A stretch of 64,000 nt of DNA from Micromonospora tulbaghiae (GTDB lineage: Bacteria; Actinomycetota; Actinomycetes; Mycobacteriales; Micromonosporaceae): positions 248,001 to 312,000 of the forward strand of contig NZ_FMCQ01000005.1 in NCBI RefSeq assembly GCF_900091605.1. Direction: 5' to 3'. The notes beneath the pieces were generated by a model. That model did no database searches, was not told where the DNA came from, and was given only the letters and a program-made list of their open reading frames with translations. Both the position numbers and the translations under genes were made by a program. Within the stretch, counting starts at the first letter, position 1, and each line of letters opens with the position of its first letter. Positions 1-8,204 of this stretch are shown here, piece after piece.

Positions 1-1319
1 TCGGCCTGCTGCCGCATGCCCAGCGCGTCGGCCTCGGCGGCCTGCCGGACGTCGGCGGCGGTGCGCTCGATCTCGTCGCGCCGCGTGGCGTACGCCTGCT
101 CCAGCTCCTCCTGCCGCTTGGCGTGCTGGTTGTCCAGCTCGTCGCGGCGCTTGGCGAACTCCTGCTCGGCGGCGGCCCGGCGCTGGGCCAGCTCCTTCTC
201 CGCGCCGTCCCGCCGCTCGGCGACCTCCTTCTCCACCCCGGCCCGCCACGCGCCCAGCTCCTGCTGGGTCTGCGCGCGGGACTGCTGCACGTACGCCTCG
301 GTCTCGGTGCGCATGCGCTGCACGTACGCCTCGACCTCGGCGCGGTTGCGCTTGCCGGCCTCGGCGGCCTCGGTGGTGAGCCGGTTGGCCTCGGTGCGGG
401 CCCGGCCGCGGGTGGCCTTGGCGGCCTCCTCCGCGTCGTCCACGATCTTCTTGGCCTCGGCCAGCGCCTTGGCGTGTGTGGCCCGGCCGGCCTCGGCGGC
501 GGCGTCGGTGAGCCGCTTGGCCTCCTGCTGGCCCTTGGCGTGCACCTCCTTGGCGGCCTCGCGGAGCTGGCTCGCCTCCTGCTGGGCCTTGGCCAGCGCC
601 TCCTTGGCCGCCTCGCGCAGCCGCGCGGCCTCCTGCTGGGCCCGGGCGTGGATCTCCTTGGCCGTGTCGCGGAGCTGGGTGGCCTCCTGTTGTGCCTTCG
701 CCAGTGCGTCCTGGGCGGTCCGGCGCAGCTTCTCGGCCTCGTCCTGTGCTGCCGTCCGCAGCTTCGTCGACTCGTCCTGCGCGGCCTTGCGCAGCTGCGC
801 GGACTCGTCCTTGGCGGCCTTGAGCGTGGCCTCGGCCTCGGCCTTGCGGGCGGCGGTGTGCCGCTCCTCCTCGGCCCGGCGGGCGGCCAGCGCGATCTCG
901 AAGTCCTTGAGCGCCTGGGCGGCCTGCTCCCGGGCCTCCTCGACGATGTGCTCGGCGGCGGCGCGGCGGGCCTCGATCTCCTCGTTGGCGGCGCCGAGGA
1001 TCTCGTCGGCCTGTTCCTCGGCCATGGTGAGGATCTGCTCGACGCGCGGACCCAGGTGCCGGAACGACGCCCGGTCCACCACCGCCGCCTGCTTGCGCAC
1101 CTGGGCCAGGTCGCGCTGGAGCACCTCGACCTGACCGGCCAGCTTGTGGATCTGGGTGTACGCCTGTTCCCGCTCGGTGGTCAACGCCGCGATCTCGTGC
1201 TCCGCGCGAGCGACGTAGCGGTCGACCTGCCGTTTCTCGTACCCCCGCAGGGCGGACTCGAAGCTGGGCTCCGTCGTCACGTCCCCGCCGAGCGCGAACA
1301 GTTCCTCGCCGTGCGACAT
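1..1319 (-). CDS. scy: Scy-like DivIVA-domain coiled-coil protein (3' part outside window)
   Basis: The reading frame opens at ATG 1319 and stays open to the window edge, so 439 codons are seen and the C-terminus is missing. The first ~60 residues contain a DivIVA-like segment (SFESALRGYEKRQVDRYV). After it comes an unbroken coiled coil dominated by Ala, Glu, Gln, Lys and Arg with no hydrophobic segment, so a cytoplasmic filament-forming or scaffold protein is expected. In Streptomyces, Scy (about 1,300 residues) organises the hyphal tip with DivIVA, and its gene lies beside filP. Here a FilP-like gene lies directly upstream on the same strand and the ethylmalonyl-CoA genes follow, as around SCO5396-5400. 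The Scy assignment rests on this order and the domain layout; the full length cannot be checked here. Confidence 0.8.
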   Translation of the reverse strand, partial: MSHGEELFALGGDVTTEPSFESALRGYEKRQVDRYVARAEHEIAALTTEREQAYTQIHKLAGQVEVLQRDLAQVRKQAAVVDRASFRHLGPRVEQILTMAEEQADEILGAANEEIEARRAAAEHIVEEAREQAAQALKDFEIALAARRAEEERHTAARKAEAEATLKAAKDESAQLRKAAQDESTKLRTAAQDEAEKLRRTAQDALAKAQQEATQLRDTAKEIHARAQQEAARLREAAKEALAKAQQEASQLREAAKEVHAKGQQEAKRLTDAAAEAGRATHAKALAEAKKIVDDAEEAAKATRGRARTEANRLTTEAAEAGKRNRAEVEAYVQRMRTETEAYVQQSRAQTQQELGAWRAGVEKEVAERRDGAEKELAQRRAAAEQEFAKRRDELDNQHAKRQEELEQAYATRRDEIERTAADVRQAAEADALGMRQQA

Positions 1320-1417
1320 GCCCCCATCCTCACACGCATCCGGCTCTGCTGGGGCGATACGGACGCCCCTTCTGGGAGCTACTTCACCCTCCTGGCGAAA
1401 CGGGCCGCACAAGCATG

Positions 1418-1461
1418 ACGGCGCGGGGCGACACCGGTCACCCGGCGTCACCCCGCGCCGT
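1418..1461 (-). terminator. Hairpin downstream of the FilP-like gene
   Basis: Arms ACGGCGCGGGG (1418-1428) and CCCCGCGCCGT (1451-1461) pair perfectly, and the inner bases (GACACCGG with CCGGCGTC) extend the stem with one mismatch. It lies about 30 bp past the FilP-like stop and before the Scy-like start. There is no clear U-tract, so it may be an attenuator between the two genes rather than a full stop. Confidence 0.55.
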
Positions 1462-1491
1462 GGCTCATGCCCCCGACAGCGGGTGTTTCGA

Positions 1492-2742
1492 TCAGCCGGC
1501 CGACTCGGCCGTCACCTTCTGCCCGGAGGCGTCCGCCTTCGGCGTCTCGGCCTTGGCGCCGGCCGGCACGCCCGGCACGATGCCGGCCAGGCCGGACAGC
1601 ATCTGCCCGAGCTGCGAGGTGACCGCGTCCTTCTGGCGGGTGAGGTCCTCGACCTCGCGGCGGGCCGCCTGCGTGGTCAGCTCGGCCTCGGTGCGGGCCT
1701 CGTTGAGCACCCGCTGCGCCTCGGCGCGCGCCTCGTTGAGCGTCTTGTCGGCGAGCGCCTTGGCCTTGTCGACGGTGTCGTTGGCGGTGCGCTCGGACTC
1801 GACCCGCCGGGCCTCGGCCCGCTGCTCGATCTCCTTGGCCCGCTCCTGGGCGGCACGGGCCCGCTGCTCGGCCTCGTTGACCAGCTTCTGGGTCTGCGTG
1901 ACCTGGGCGGCGTGCCGCTCCGACTCCTCGCGCTCGGCCTTCTCCCGCCGCTCGGCGAGCTGCAGCTCCAGGGCCTGGAGGTCCTTGTCGCGCTTGTCGC
2001 GCGCGTCGGTGAGCAGCTTGGTCGCCTCGGCCCGCTTCTCCTCGGCCTCCCGGGCGGCCTTGGCCCGCTGCTGGGTGATCTCCCGCTCGGCGGTGGCGCG
2101 CAGCGTGGCGACCTCGCGCTCGACGGTCGACTTCAGCTCGGCCACCTCGTGCGCGGTGACCGTACGCAGCTGCTTGGTCTCGCGGTCGGCGTCGGCGCGC
2201 AGCGTGTCGGCCTCGCGGCGGGCCTGCACCCGGACCTCGGCGGCCTCGCGCTCGGCGGCGGTGCGGACGCTGCCGGCCTCACGCTCGGCGGTCGCCTTCA
2301 TGGCCGCGGCCTCGGCGCGCGCCTTGTCGGTGATCTCACGCGCCTCGAGGCGGGCGGCGGAGAGGATGCCCTCCGACTCGCGCTTGGCCTCGTTGCGGTG
2401 GTCGTTCGCCTGCTCCTCGGCCAGCCGCAGGATCTGCTCGACGCGAGTGCCCAGGCCGGACAGGGTCGGCCGGCTGTTCTCCTCGAGCTGCTTGTTGGTC
2501 TCGGTGAGCTTCTGCTCCAGCGCGCTCTGGCGCTGCTCGGCCTGCCGCAGGCGGCGCTGCGCGTCGTTCATCCGCTGCTCGGCCTCGGCGCGGGCCTGCT
2601 CGGACTGGCTCAGGGCGGCGCTGAGGCGGCCGATGAAGTCGTCGACCTGGTTGGTGTTGTAACCACGCAGGCCGACGGTGAAATCTGGCTGTGAGTTCGC
2701 GTTATCGAAGAACGCAAGAGGGGAGGACTGCTGCTGGGGCAT
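1492..2742 (-). CDS. filP: FilP-like DivIVA-domain coiled-coil protein
   Basis: This 416-residue protein starts at ATG 2742. Its N-terminus has a DivIVA-like motif (DFTVGLRGYNTNQVDDFIGRL, residues about 20-40). A continuous Ala/Glu/Arg-rich coiled coil fills the rest, ending in a short unstructured tail. FilP of Streptomyces is a similar intermediate-filament-like protein that stiffens hyphae and works with Scy and DivIVA at growing tips; it is often annotated wrongly as a cellulose-binding protein. This copy is longer than Streptomyces FilP (about 310 residues). It lies 172 bp upstream of the Scy-like gene on the same strand. The family is clear from the sequence; the cell role is inferred from Streptomyces. 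Confidence 0.8.
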   Translation of the reverse strand: MPQQQSSPLAFFDNANSQPDFTVGLRGYNTNQVDDFIGRLSAALSQSEQARAEAEQRMNDAQRRLRQAEQRQSALEQKLTETNKQLEENSRPTLSGLGTRVEQILRLAEEQANDHRNEAKRESEGILSAARLEAREITDKARAEAAAMKATAEREAGSVRTAAEREAAEVRVQARREADTLRADADRETKQLRTVTAHEVAELKSTVEREVATLRATAEREITQQRAKAAREAEEKRAEATKLLTDARDKRDKDLQALELQLAERREKAEREESERHAAQVTQTQKLVNEAEQRARAAQERAKEIEQRAEARRVESERTANDTVDKAKALADKTLNEARAEAQRVLNEARTEAELTTQAARREVEDLTRQKDAVTSQLGQMLSGLAGIVPGVPAGAKAETPKADASGQKVTAESAG

Positions 2743-2909
2743 TGGGACATAGTGGCAGACGCCCCAGGGTGGTTCGCAAGAGTGGTCGGCAGCTTTCGCG
2801 TCCTGTTTACATGGTCAACTCCGCTGGCCGCCTGGACCGGACCAATCGGCGATCTTGGCAGCTCCCGCGCGGGTCGGTCGAGTGGGGCGTCCCGGGGAAG
2901 GTGGCGCGA

Positions 2910-2941
2910 AAAGGGCCGCGGGTCGGAACCCGCGGCCCTTT
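2910..2941 (-). terminator. Rho-independent-type terminator of ccr
   Basis: A perfect 14-bp stem, AAAGGGCCGCGGGT (2910-2923) with ACCCGCGGCCCTTT (2928-2941), closes a CGGA tetraloop. It is flanked by A/T-rich bases on both sides, so it could stop transcription in either direction. It lies 65 bp past the ccr stop codon and separates ccr from the FilP-like gene. Confidence 0.85.
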
Positions 2942-3005
2942 GTTGCGTACGTCAGTCGAATGGTGCCCGGATCGACCGGAAAGGCAATCCGGTACGACCG
3001 TACGG

Positions 3006-4361
3006 TCAGTGACCGCGGAACCGGTTGATGGCGCTTTCGTGCCGCGAACGCATCTCGACGTCCCGGACGCCGAGCCCGTCGGCGGGGGCGAGGCACCGCA
3101 CGCCGACCTTGCCCTGGTGCGCGTTGCGGTGCACCTCGTACGCGGCCTGGCCGGTCTGCTCCAGCGCGTACGTCTTCGACACGGTCGGGTGCACCTTGCC
3201 GAGCGCGACCAGCCGGTTGGCCTGCCACGCCTCGTGGTAGTTGGCGAAGTGGCTGCCGACGATCCGCTTGAGGTGCATCCACAGGTAGCGGTTGTCGTAC
3301 TGGTGCATGTAGCCGCTGGTGGAGGCGCAGGTGACGATCGTGCCGCCCTTCTTGGCGACGTAGACGCTGGCGCCGAACGTCTCCCGGCCCGGGTGCTCGA
3401 AGACGATGTCCGGGTCCTCGCCGCCGGTCAGCTCGCGGATGCGCTCACCGAAGCGGCGCCACTCGTTCTGGTCCTGGGTCTGCTCGTCGGACCAGAACTT
3501 GAACCCCTCGGCGGTGCGGTCGATGACCAGCTCGGCGCCCATCTTGCGGCACAGCTCGGCCTTCTCCGGGGAGGAGACCACGCAGACCGGGATCGCGCCG
3601 CCGTTGAGCGCCATCTGGGTGGCGTAGCCGCCGAGGCCGCCGGAGGCGCCCCAGATCAGCACCACGTCGCCCTGCTTCATGTTCGCGCCGTGGTGCGAGA
3701 CGAGCTGCCGGTACGCGGTGGAGTTGACCAGCCCGGGGCTGGCCGCCTCCTCCCAGCTCAGGTGGCGCGGCTTCGGCATCAGCTGGTTGGCCTTGACCAC
3801 CGCCAGCTCGGCCAGGCCGCCGAAGTTGGTCTCGAAGCCCCAGATCCGCTGTTGCGGGTCGAGCATGGTGTCGTCGTGGCCGGCGGAGTCCTCCAGCTCG
3901 ACCGACAGGCAGTGCGCGACCACCTCGTCGCCGGCCTTCCACTTGGTCACGCCCGGCCCGGTGCGCAGCACGACGCCGGCGGCGTCCGAGCCGACCACGT
4001 GGTACGGCAGGTCGTGGCGGCGGGTCAGCTCGGAGAGCCGGCCGTAGCGCTGGAGGAACTTGAAGGTGGGCAGCGGCTCGAAGATGCTCGTCCACACCGT
4101 GTTGTAGTTGATCGCGCTGGCCATCACTGCGACCAGGGCCTCACCCGGGCCCAGCTCGGGGGTGGGGACCTCCTGCACGTGCAGCGCCTTGCGCGGGTCC
4201 TTGTCGCGGGTGGCCATGCCCTCGAACATGCGGGTGTCCTCGGCACGCACCACCACGCCCCGGTAGCTCTCCGGCACGGGCAGGGCGGCGAGGCCGGCGA
4301 GCTCCCGCTCCGGCTGCGACGAACCCTCCGCCGCCATGATCGCTTCGAGGATGTCCTGCAC
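3006..4361 (-). CDS. ccr: Crotonyl-CoA carboxylase/reductase
   Basis: The product (451 residues) converts crotonyl-CoA, CO2 and NADPH to ethylmalonyl-CoA, the key step of the ethylmalonyl-CoA pathway; it also supplies ethylmalonyl and butyryl units for polyketides. It is a full-length MDR-type protein: GroES-like N-terminal half, then a Rossmann domain with a GASGGLGGYA dinucleotide motif (about 238-247). The residues reported to bind CO2 in Kitasatospora Ccr (Asn81, Phe170, Glu171, His365) have clear matches: Asn85/Asn87 in AINYNTVW, Phe176-Glu177 in WGFETN and His371 in GSHFANYHEAW. It lies 281 bp downstream of mce on the same strand, with strong hairpins in the gap, so it probably has its own promoter. 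Confidence 0.95.
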   Translation of the reverse strand: MQDILEAIMAAEGSSQPERELAGLAALPVPESYRGVVVRAEDTRMFEGMATRDKDPRKALHVQEVPTPELGPGEALVAVMASAINYNTVWTSIFEPLPTFKFLQRYGRLSELTRRHDLPYHVVGSDAAGVVLRTGPGVTKWKAGDEVVAHCLSVELEDSAGHDDTMLDPQQRIWGFETNFGGLAELAVVKANQLMPKPRHLSWEEAASPGLVNSTAYRQLVSHHGANMKQGDVVLIWGASGGLGGYATQMALNGGAIPVCVVSSPEKAELCRKMGAELVIDRTAEGFKFWSDEQTQDQNEWRRFGERIRELTGGEDPDIVFEHPGRETFGASVYVAKKGGTIVTCASTSGYMHQYDNRYLWMHLKRIVGSHFANYHEAWQANRLVALGKVHPTVSKTYALEQTGQAAYEVHRNAHQGKVGVRCLAPADGLGVRDVEMRSRHESAINRFRGH

Positions 4362-4548
4362 GGTGACCTCCCGTTAGTCCACACCCGCACGACGCGGGCA
4401 GGGGTGCTGCCATCGTCGGCGCCGGTGCGACGGGACCGCCATGTCGGCAATCGACACATTCGGCAACCGGTCGCCGCTGCTGTTCGGGCGGACGTTACTG
4501 AACGGTAGCTAAAGCGGGAAGCCCTCTGTGAAAAACTGCATCGACCGA

Positions 4549-4640
4549 TGCGTGGAGGTGTCCGTGGGAACGTGCAAGCGCGCACTGCCGCGCGCGTTCC
4601 CACATGCCGGGAGGGGGCCGTGACCGACCCCCTCCACGCA
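4549..4640. repeat. Nested and mutually exclusive inverted repeats between mce and ccr
   Basis: Three pairings fit in 92 bp. The outer arms TGCGTGGAGG (4549-4558) and CCTCCACGCA (4631-4640) match perfectly. The inner arms GTGGGAACG (4564-4572) and CGTTCCCAC (4595-4603) also match, with a further GCGC stem inside. A terminator-like hairpin GGAGGGGG (4610-4617) with CCCCCTCC (4628-4635) shares the CCTCC bases of the outer arm, so it and the outer pairing cannot both form. It begins 3 bp past the mce stop codon, so the simplest reading is an mce terminator; the shared arm leaves room for attenuation. Confidence 0.6.
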
Positions 4641-4642
4641 CG

Positions 4643-5107
4643 TCAGGCCGGCTGGACCAGCTCGATCAGCACGCCGCCGGCGTCCTTGGGGTGCACGAAG
4701 TTGACCCGGGAGTTCGAGGTTCCGCGCCGGGGCGCGTCGTAGAGCAGCCGTACGCCGCGCTCGCGCAGCGCCGCGCAGGCCACGTCGATGTCCGCCACCG
4801 TGTACGCGACCTGCTGGATGCCCGGCCCGCGCTTGTCCAGGAACTTGCCGATCGTGGTGTCCGGCGAGAGCGGGGCGAGCAGCTGCACCATGCCGCCGGA
4901 GGCGTCCGGCCCGACCGCGAGCATCGCCTCGCGTACGCCCTGCTCGGCGTTGGTCTCGGTGTGCACGCAGCGCATCCCGAACGTGCGCTGGTAGAAGTCG
5001 ATCGCGGCGTCCAGGTCGGCCACGGCGATCCCGACGTGGTCGATGCGGCGCAGGCCGATGTCTGTGACAAACTCGGCAGCGGGCTCGACGGGGGAGTTCT
5101 CAGCCAT
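4643..5107 (-). CDS. mce: Methylmalonyl-CoA epimerase
   Basis: This small vicinal-oxygen-chelate protein (154 residues from ATG 5107) interconverts the 2R and 2S forms of methylmalonyl-CoA; the same enzyme acts on ethylmalonyl-CoA. The VOC fold is evident: RIDHVGIAV near the N-terminus carries the metal-binding His, GIQQVAYTV opens the second half, and a Glu ligand lies in VLIELVQ at the C-terminus. A TTG codon at 5128 would add seven residues (start MFGQTSV), but neither start has a good ribosome site; I prefer the ATG. It is divergent from the thiolase gene, with only 62 bp between them. Confidence 0.93.
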   Translation of the reverse strand: MAENSPVEPAAEFVTDIGLRRIDHVGIAVADLDAAIDFYQRTFGMRCVHTETNAEQGVREAMLAVGPDASGGMVQLLAPLSPDTTIGKFLDKRGPGIQQVAYTVADIDVACAALRERGVRLLYDAPRRGTSNSRVNFVHPKDAGGVLIELVQPA

Positions 5108-5169
5108 GACGCTAGTCTGACCGAACAATCGTTAAGGCGTACAGGTCGGCACCCCCTCGGAGGCAGGCA
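5108..5169. promoter_or_regulatory. Divergent promoter region mce / thiolase
   Basis: Only 62 bp separate the mce ATG from the thiolase ATG, so both promoters must lie here or overlap the coding ends. A GGAGG ribosome-binding site precedes the thiolase start. I see no convincing paired -35/-10 box. Confidence 0.5.
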
Positions 5170-6363
5170 ATGGCTTCGGTGATCGTCAGCGGCGCGCGGA
5201 CCCCCATGGGGCGCCTGCTGGGCAACCTCAAGGACCTCCCCGCGACCAGGCTCGGTGGCATCGCGATCAAGGCGGCCCTGGAGCGCGCCGGCGTCGCGCC
5301 CGAGCAGGTCCAGTACGTGATCATGGGCCAGGTGCTCCAGGCCGGCGCCGGGCAGATCCCGGCCCGGCAGGCGGCCGTCGAGGCCGGCATCCCGATGTCC
5401 ACCCCGGCGCTGACCATCAACAAGGTCTGCCTCTCCGGGCTGGACGCGATCGCGCTCGCCGACCAGCTCATCCGGGCCGGTGAGTTCGACGTCGTGGTGG
5501 CCGGCGGCATGGAGTCCATGACCAACGCCCCGCACCTGCTGCTCGGCCAACGCTCCGGCTACAAGTACGGCGACGTGACGGTCAAGGACCACATGGCTCT
5601 CGACGGCCTCACCGACGCCTGGGACTGCTGCTCGATGGGCGAGTCCACCGAGCGGCACGGCGCGAAGCACGGCATCACCCGCGAGGAGCAGGACGCGTTC
5701 TCCGCGGCCAGCCACCAGCGCGCCGCCGCCGCGCAGAAGAACGGCCACTTCGGCGACGAGATCACCCCGGTGGTCATCCCGCAGCGCAAGGGCGACCCGC
5801 TGGTGATCAGCGAGGACGAGGGCATCCGCCCGGACACCACCGCCGAGTCGCTCGGAAAGCTGCGTCCCGCCTTCACCAAGGACGGCACCATCACCGCCGG
5901 CAGCTCCTCGCCGATCTCCGACGGCGCCGCCGCCGTGGTCGTGATGAGCAAGGCGAAGGCCAAGGAGCTGGGCCTGACCTGGCTGGCCGAGATCGGCGCG
6001 CACGGCAACGTGGCCGGCCCGGACAACTCCCTGCACTCGCAGCCGTCCAACGCGATCAACCACGCCCTGAAGAAGGGCGGCCTGAGCATCGAGGACCTCG
6101 ACCTCATCGAGATCAACGAGGCGTTCGCGGCGGTCGGCATCCAGTCCGCCCGTGACCTCGGGATCAGCGCCGACAAGGTGAACGTCAACGGCGGCGCGAT
6201 CGCGCTCGGCCACCCGATCGGCATGTCCGGCGCCCGCCTCGTACTCACGCTCGCGATGGAGCTGAAGCGGCGCGGCGGCGGCACCGGCGCGGCGGCGCTC
6301 TGCGGCGGTGGCGGGCAGGGCGACGCGCTGATCATCCACGTGCCGAACGGCGCCGAGAGCTGA
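5170..6363 (+). CDS. Acetyl-CoA C-acetyltransferase (thiolase)
   Basis: The product (397 residues, the usual thiolase length) condenses two acetyl-CoA to acetoacetyl-CoA or runs the reverse cleavage. The acyl-accepting Cys87 lies in NKVCLSG. The C-terminal catalytic set is complete: NEAFAA, the GHPIG histidine and the second Cys in LCGGGGQG. A GGAGG ribosome site lies just before ATG 5170. With ccr, mce and meaB around it, its likely job is the entry step of the ethylmalonyl-CoA pathway, though a biosynthetic or degradative role elsewhere is possible. Its stop codon abuts the meaB start region, so the two genes are cotranscribed. Confidence 0.95.
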   Translation: MASVIVSGARTPMGRLLGNLKDLPATRLGGIAIKAALERAGVAPEQVQYVIMGQVLQAGAGQIPARQAAVEAGIPMSTPALTINKVCLSGLDAIALADQLIRAGEFDVVVAGGMESMTNAPHLLLGQRSGYKYGDVTVKDHMALDGLTDAWDCCSMGESTERHGAKHGITREEQDAFSAASHQRAAAAQKNGHFGDEITPVVIPQRKGDPLVISEDEGIRPDTTAESLGKLRPAFTKDGTITAGSSSPISDGAAAVVVMSKAKAKELGLTWLAEIGAHGNVAGPDNSLHSQPSNAINHALKKGGLSIEDLDLIEINEAFAAVGIQSARDLGISADKVNVNGGAIALGHPIGMSGARLVLTLAMELKRRGGGTGAAALCGGGGQGDALIIHVPNGAES

Positions 6364-6375
6364 TTGCTGATACCT

Positions 6376-7377
6376 GTGAACGATGCACAGAACGCCCCGG
6401 CGGCGGCCACCGGCCCGGTGCGCCGCAGCCGGGACGTACCCATGCTGGTGGAACGGGCCCGCGCGGGTGACCCCCGCGCGGTGGCCCGGCTGATCACGCT
6501 GGTCGAGTCCGGCGACGAGGTGCTGCCGCAGGTCGCGGCGGCCCTCGCGCCGTACGCCGGGCACGCCCAGGTGGTCGGCCTGACCGGCTCGCCCGGCGTG
6601 GGCAAGTCGACCACCACGAACGAGCTGGTCCGGGCGCTGCGGGCGCGCGGTCACCGGGTCGGCGTGCTGGCGATCGACCCGTCCAGCCCGTTCACCGGCG
6701 GCGCGATCCTCGGCGACCGGGTCCGGATGCAGGACCACGCGACCGACCCGGGCGTCTACATCCGCTCGATGTCCAGCCGGGGCCACCTGGGCGGGCTCTC
6801 CGCGGCGACGCCGCAGGCGGTGCGGGTGCTGGAGGGCGCGGGCTGCGACGTGGTGCTCGTCGAGACCGTCGGCGTCGGGCAGGCCGAGGTGGAGGTGGCC
6901 TCGCTGGCCGACACCACGCTCGTGCTGCTCGCGCCGGGCATGGGTGACGCGATCCAGGCGGTCAAGGCCGGCATCCTGGAGATCGCCGACGTCTTCGTGG
7001 TCAACAAGGCCGACCGGGACGGCGCGGACGCCACGGTCCGCGACATCCAGGGCATGATCGCGCTCGGCGAGCGCGCGCCGGGGGAGTGGCGTCCGCAGGT
7101 GGTGCGCTCGATCGCCGCCCGCGGCGAGGGCATCGACGACATCGCCGCCGCGATCGACAAGCACCGCGACTGGCTGGAGCGCCACGGCGAGCTGCGCCGC
7201 CGCCGGGAGGCACGGGCCGCCGCCGAGATCGAGGCCATCGCGTTGGGCGCGCTGCGCGCCCGGATCGGCTCGCTGCGCGACGGTACGCAGCTCCCGACGC
7301 TCGCGGCCAAGGTGGCCGAGGGCGCCATCGACCCGTACGCGGCGGCCGACGAGCTGCTGGCCCAGCTCGGCTCCTGA
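6376..7377 (+). CDS. meaB: MeaB-family G-protein chaperone of B12-dependent mutase
   Basis: This protein (333 residues from GTG 6376; a TTG at 6364 directly after the thiolase stop would add four) is a GTPase that loads and protects adenosylcobalamin mutases. The P-loop GSPGVGKSTTTN, the Mg-binding DPSSPFTGG, the ETVGVGQAE switch and the NKAD guanine motif are all intact. It is often named an LAO/AO transport ATPase, which is an old misannotation. In this window its natural clients are methylmalonyl- or ethylmalonyl-CoA mutase (not present here) and the isobutyryl-CoA mutase large subunit at 37984. It forms an operon with the thiolase. Confidence 0.93.
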   Translation: MNDAQNAPAAATGPVRRSRDVPMLVERARAGDPRAVARLITLVESGDEVLPQVAAALAPYAGHAQVVGLTGSPGVGKSTTTNELVRALRARGHRVGVLAIDPSSPFTGGAILGDRVRMQDHATDPGVYIRSMSSRGHLGGLSAATPQAVRVLEGAGCDVVLVETVGVGQAEVEVASLADTTLVLLAPGMGDAIQAVKAGILEIADVFVVNKADRDGADATVRDIQGMIALGERAPGEWRPQVVRSIAARGEGIDDIAAAIDKHRDWLERHGELRRRREARAAAEIEAIALGALRARIGSLRDGTQLPTLAAKVAEGAIDPYAAADELLAQLGS

Positions 7378-7382
7378 AGGGT

Positions 7383-7407
7383 CGGGCCGCCGGGTTCCGT
7401 CGGCCCG
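7383..7407. terminator. Bidirectional hairpin between meaB and tetR
   Basis: CGGGCCG (7383-7389) pairs with CGGCCCG (7401-7407) in the 39-bp gap between the convergent meaB and TetR genes. The stem is short (7 bp) with an 11-base loop, so termination strength is uncertain. Confidence 0.5.
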
Positions 7408-7416
7408 CCTCCGGGC

Positions 7417-8061
7417 TCAGAGTTCCGCGGCGGTCAGCGGATTGGGGGCTCCGGGCCGGCTGACCGGAGCCGCCAGCATGCCGGCGATGGCGTCGGCGAG
7501 GAAGTCCCCGACGTCCAGCCAGCGCGGGTCCTGCCCGTCCTGTTCGGCGCGGGCCTCGACCTCGGCGGTGGCGGTCATGACGATGCGGGCGATCAGGGCC
7601 GCCCGACCGGCCACCACCCCCGGATCGAGGTGCGCCAGGCGCGACGCCAGTGAGGCGCGGACCGGCAGGTCGACGAAGGCCGACTCGAACGCCTCGCGCA
7701 TCAGCACCCGCAGCGTCGGGTCGTGCAGGGCCTGGGCGAGGAAACGTGCCCGCCAGCTCGGCCGGGGCAGGCTCGCGAGCACCGCCATGGACGGCTGCAC
7801 GAGGCTGCGTACGTCGCCGAGGACCGAGTCGGGCTGCTCGGGCATCGCCCGGCGGGGTTCGGCGAGGGCGTCCATGTGCCGGGCGATCAGGGCCCGCAGC
7901 AGGCCCTCCCGGCCGCCGAAGTAGTAGCGCACCGCGGAGTGGTTGGTGTTGCCCGCCACCTCGGCCACCCGGCGGTCGGAGACCTGGGCGATCCCCTCCT
8001 CGGCGAACAGGCGTTCGGCCGCGTCGAGCAGCGCGACGCGGGCTGCCTCCGACCGTGCCAT
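7417..8061 (-). CDS. TetR-family transcriptional regulator
   Basis: The protein (214 residues) has a TetR helix-turn-helix in its first 60 residues (LLDAAERLFAEEG, then VAEVAGNTNHSAVRYYFGGREGLLRALI). A longer helical ligand domain follows, with no recognisable ligand signature. The gene starts at ATG 8061 and is divergent from the duplicated membrane protein at 8205. A perfect 8-bp inverted repeat (8148-8165) in the shared intergenic region is the probable operator. By the usual TetR logic it should repress itself and the membrane-protein gene and be released by a small molecule; the ligand is unknown. Confidence 0.9.
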   Translation of the reverse strand: MARSEAARVALLDAAERLFAEEGIAQVSDRRVAEVAGNTNHSAVRYYFGGREGLLRALIARHMDALAEPRRAMPEQPDSVLGDVRSLVQPSMAVLASLPRPSWRARFLAQALHDPTLRVLMREAFESAFVDLPVRASLASRLAHLDPGVVAGRAALIARIVMTATAEVEARAEQDGQDPRWLDVGDFLADAIAGMLAAPVSRPGAPNPLTAAEL

Positions 8062-8147
8062 GACCGCACCTCTCCTCGTGGACCGCGACTGTGGCGCAGG
8101 CCAAACCTAGTCGTTTCGCCGTCCGGCGCCGTCGTCACCTACACTGC

Positions 8148-8165
8148 GTAAGTCAGTTGACTTAC
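8148..8165. promoter_or_regulatory. Probable TetR operator palindrome
   Basis: GTAAGTCA and TGACTTAC form perfect arms around a 2-bp centre. It is AT-richer than its surroundings. It lies 86 bp before the tetR start and 39 bp before the ATG of the membrane protein, where a TetR dimer would block both promoters. A TTGACT (-35-like) hexamer overlaps the right arm. Confidence 0.7.
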
Positions 8166-8204
8166 ATTCTGGCCGCCGACGCGGCCGCGAACCCAGTCCG
8201 GAGC

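Noticed and set aside
4666..7185. 839-residue minus-strand frame across the thiolase and meaB genes
   Set aside because: Antisense shadow of thiolase and MeaB; composition is His/Asp/Arg-rich noise.
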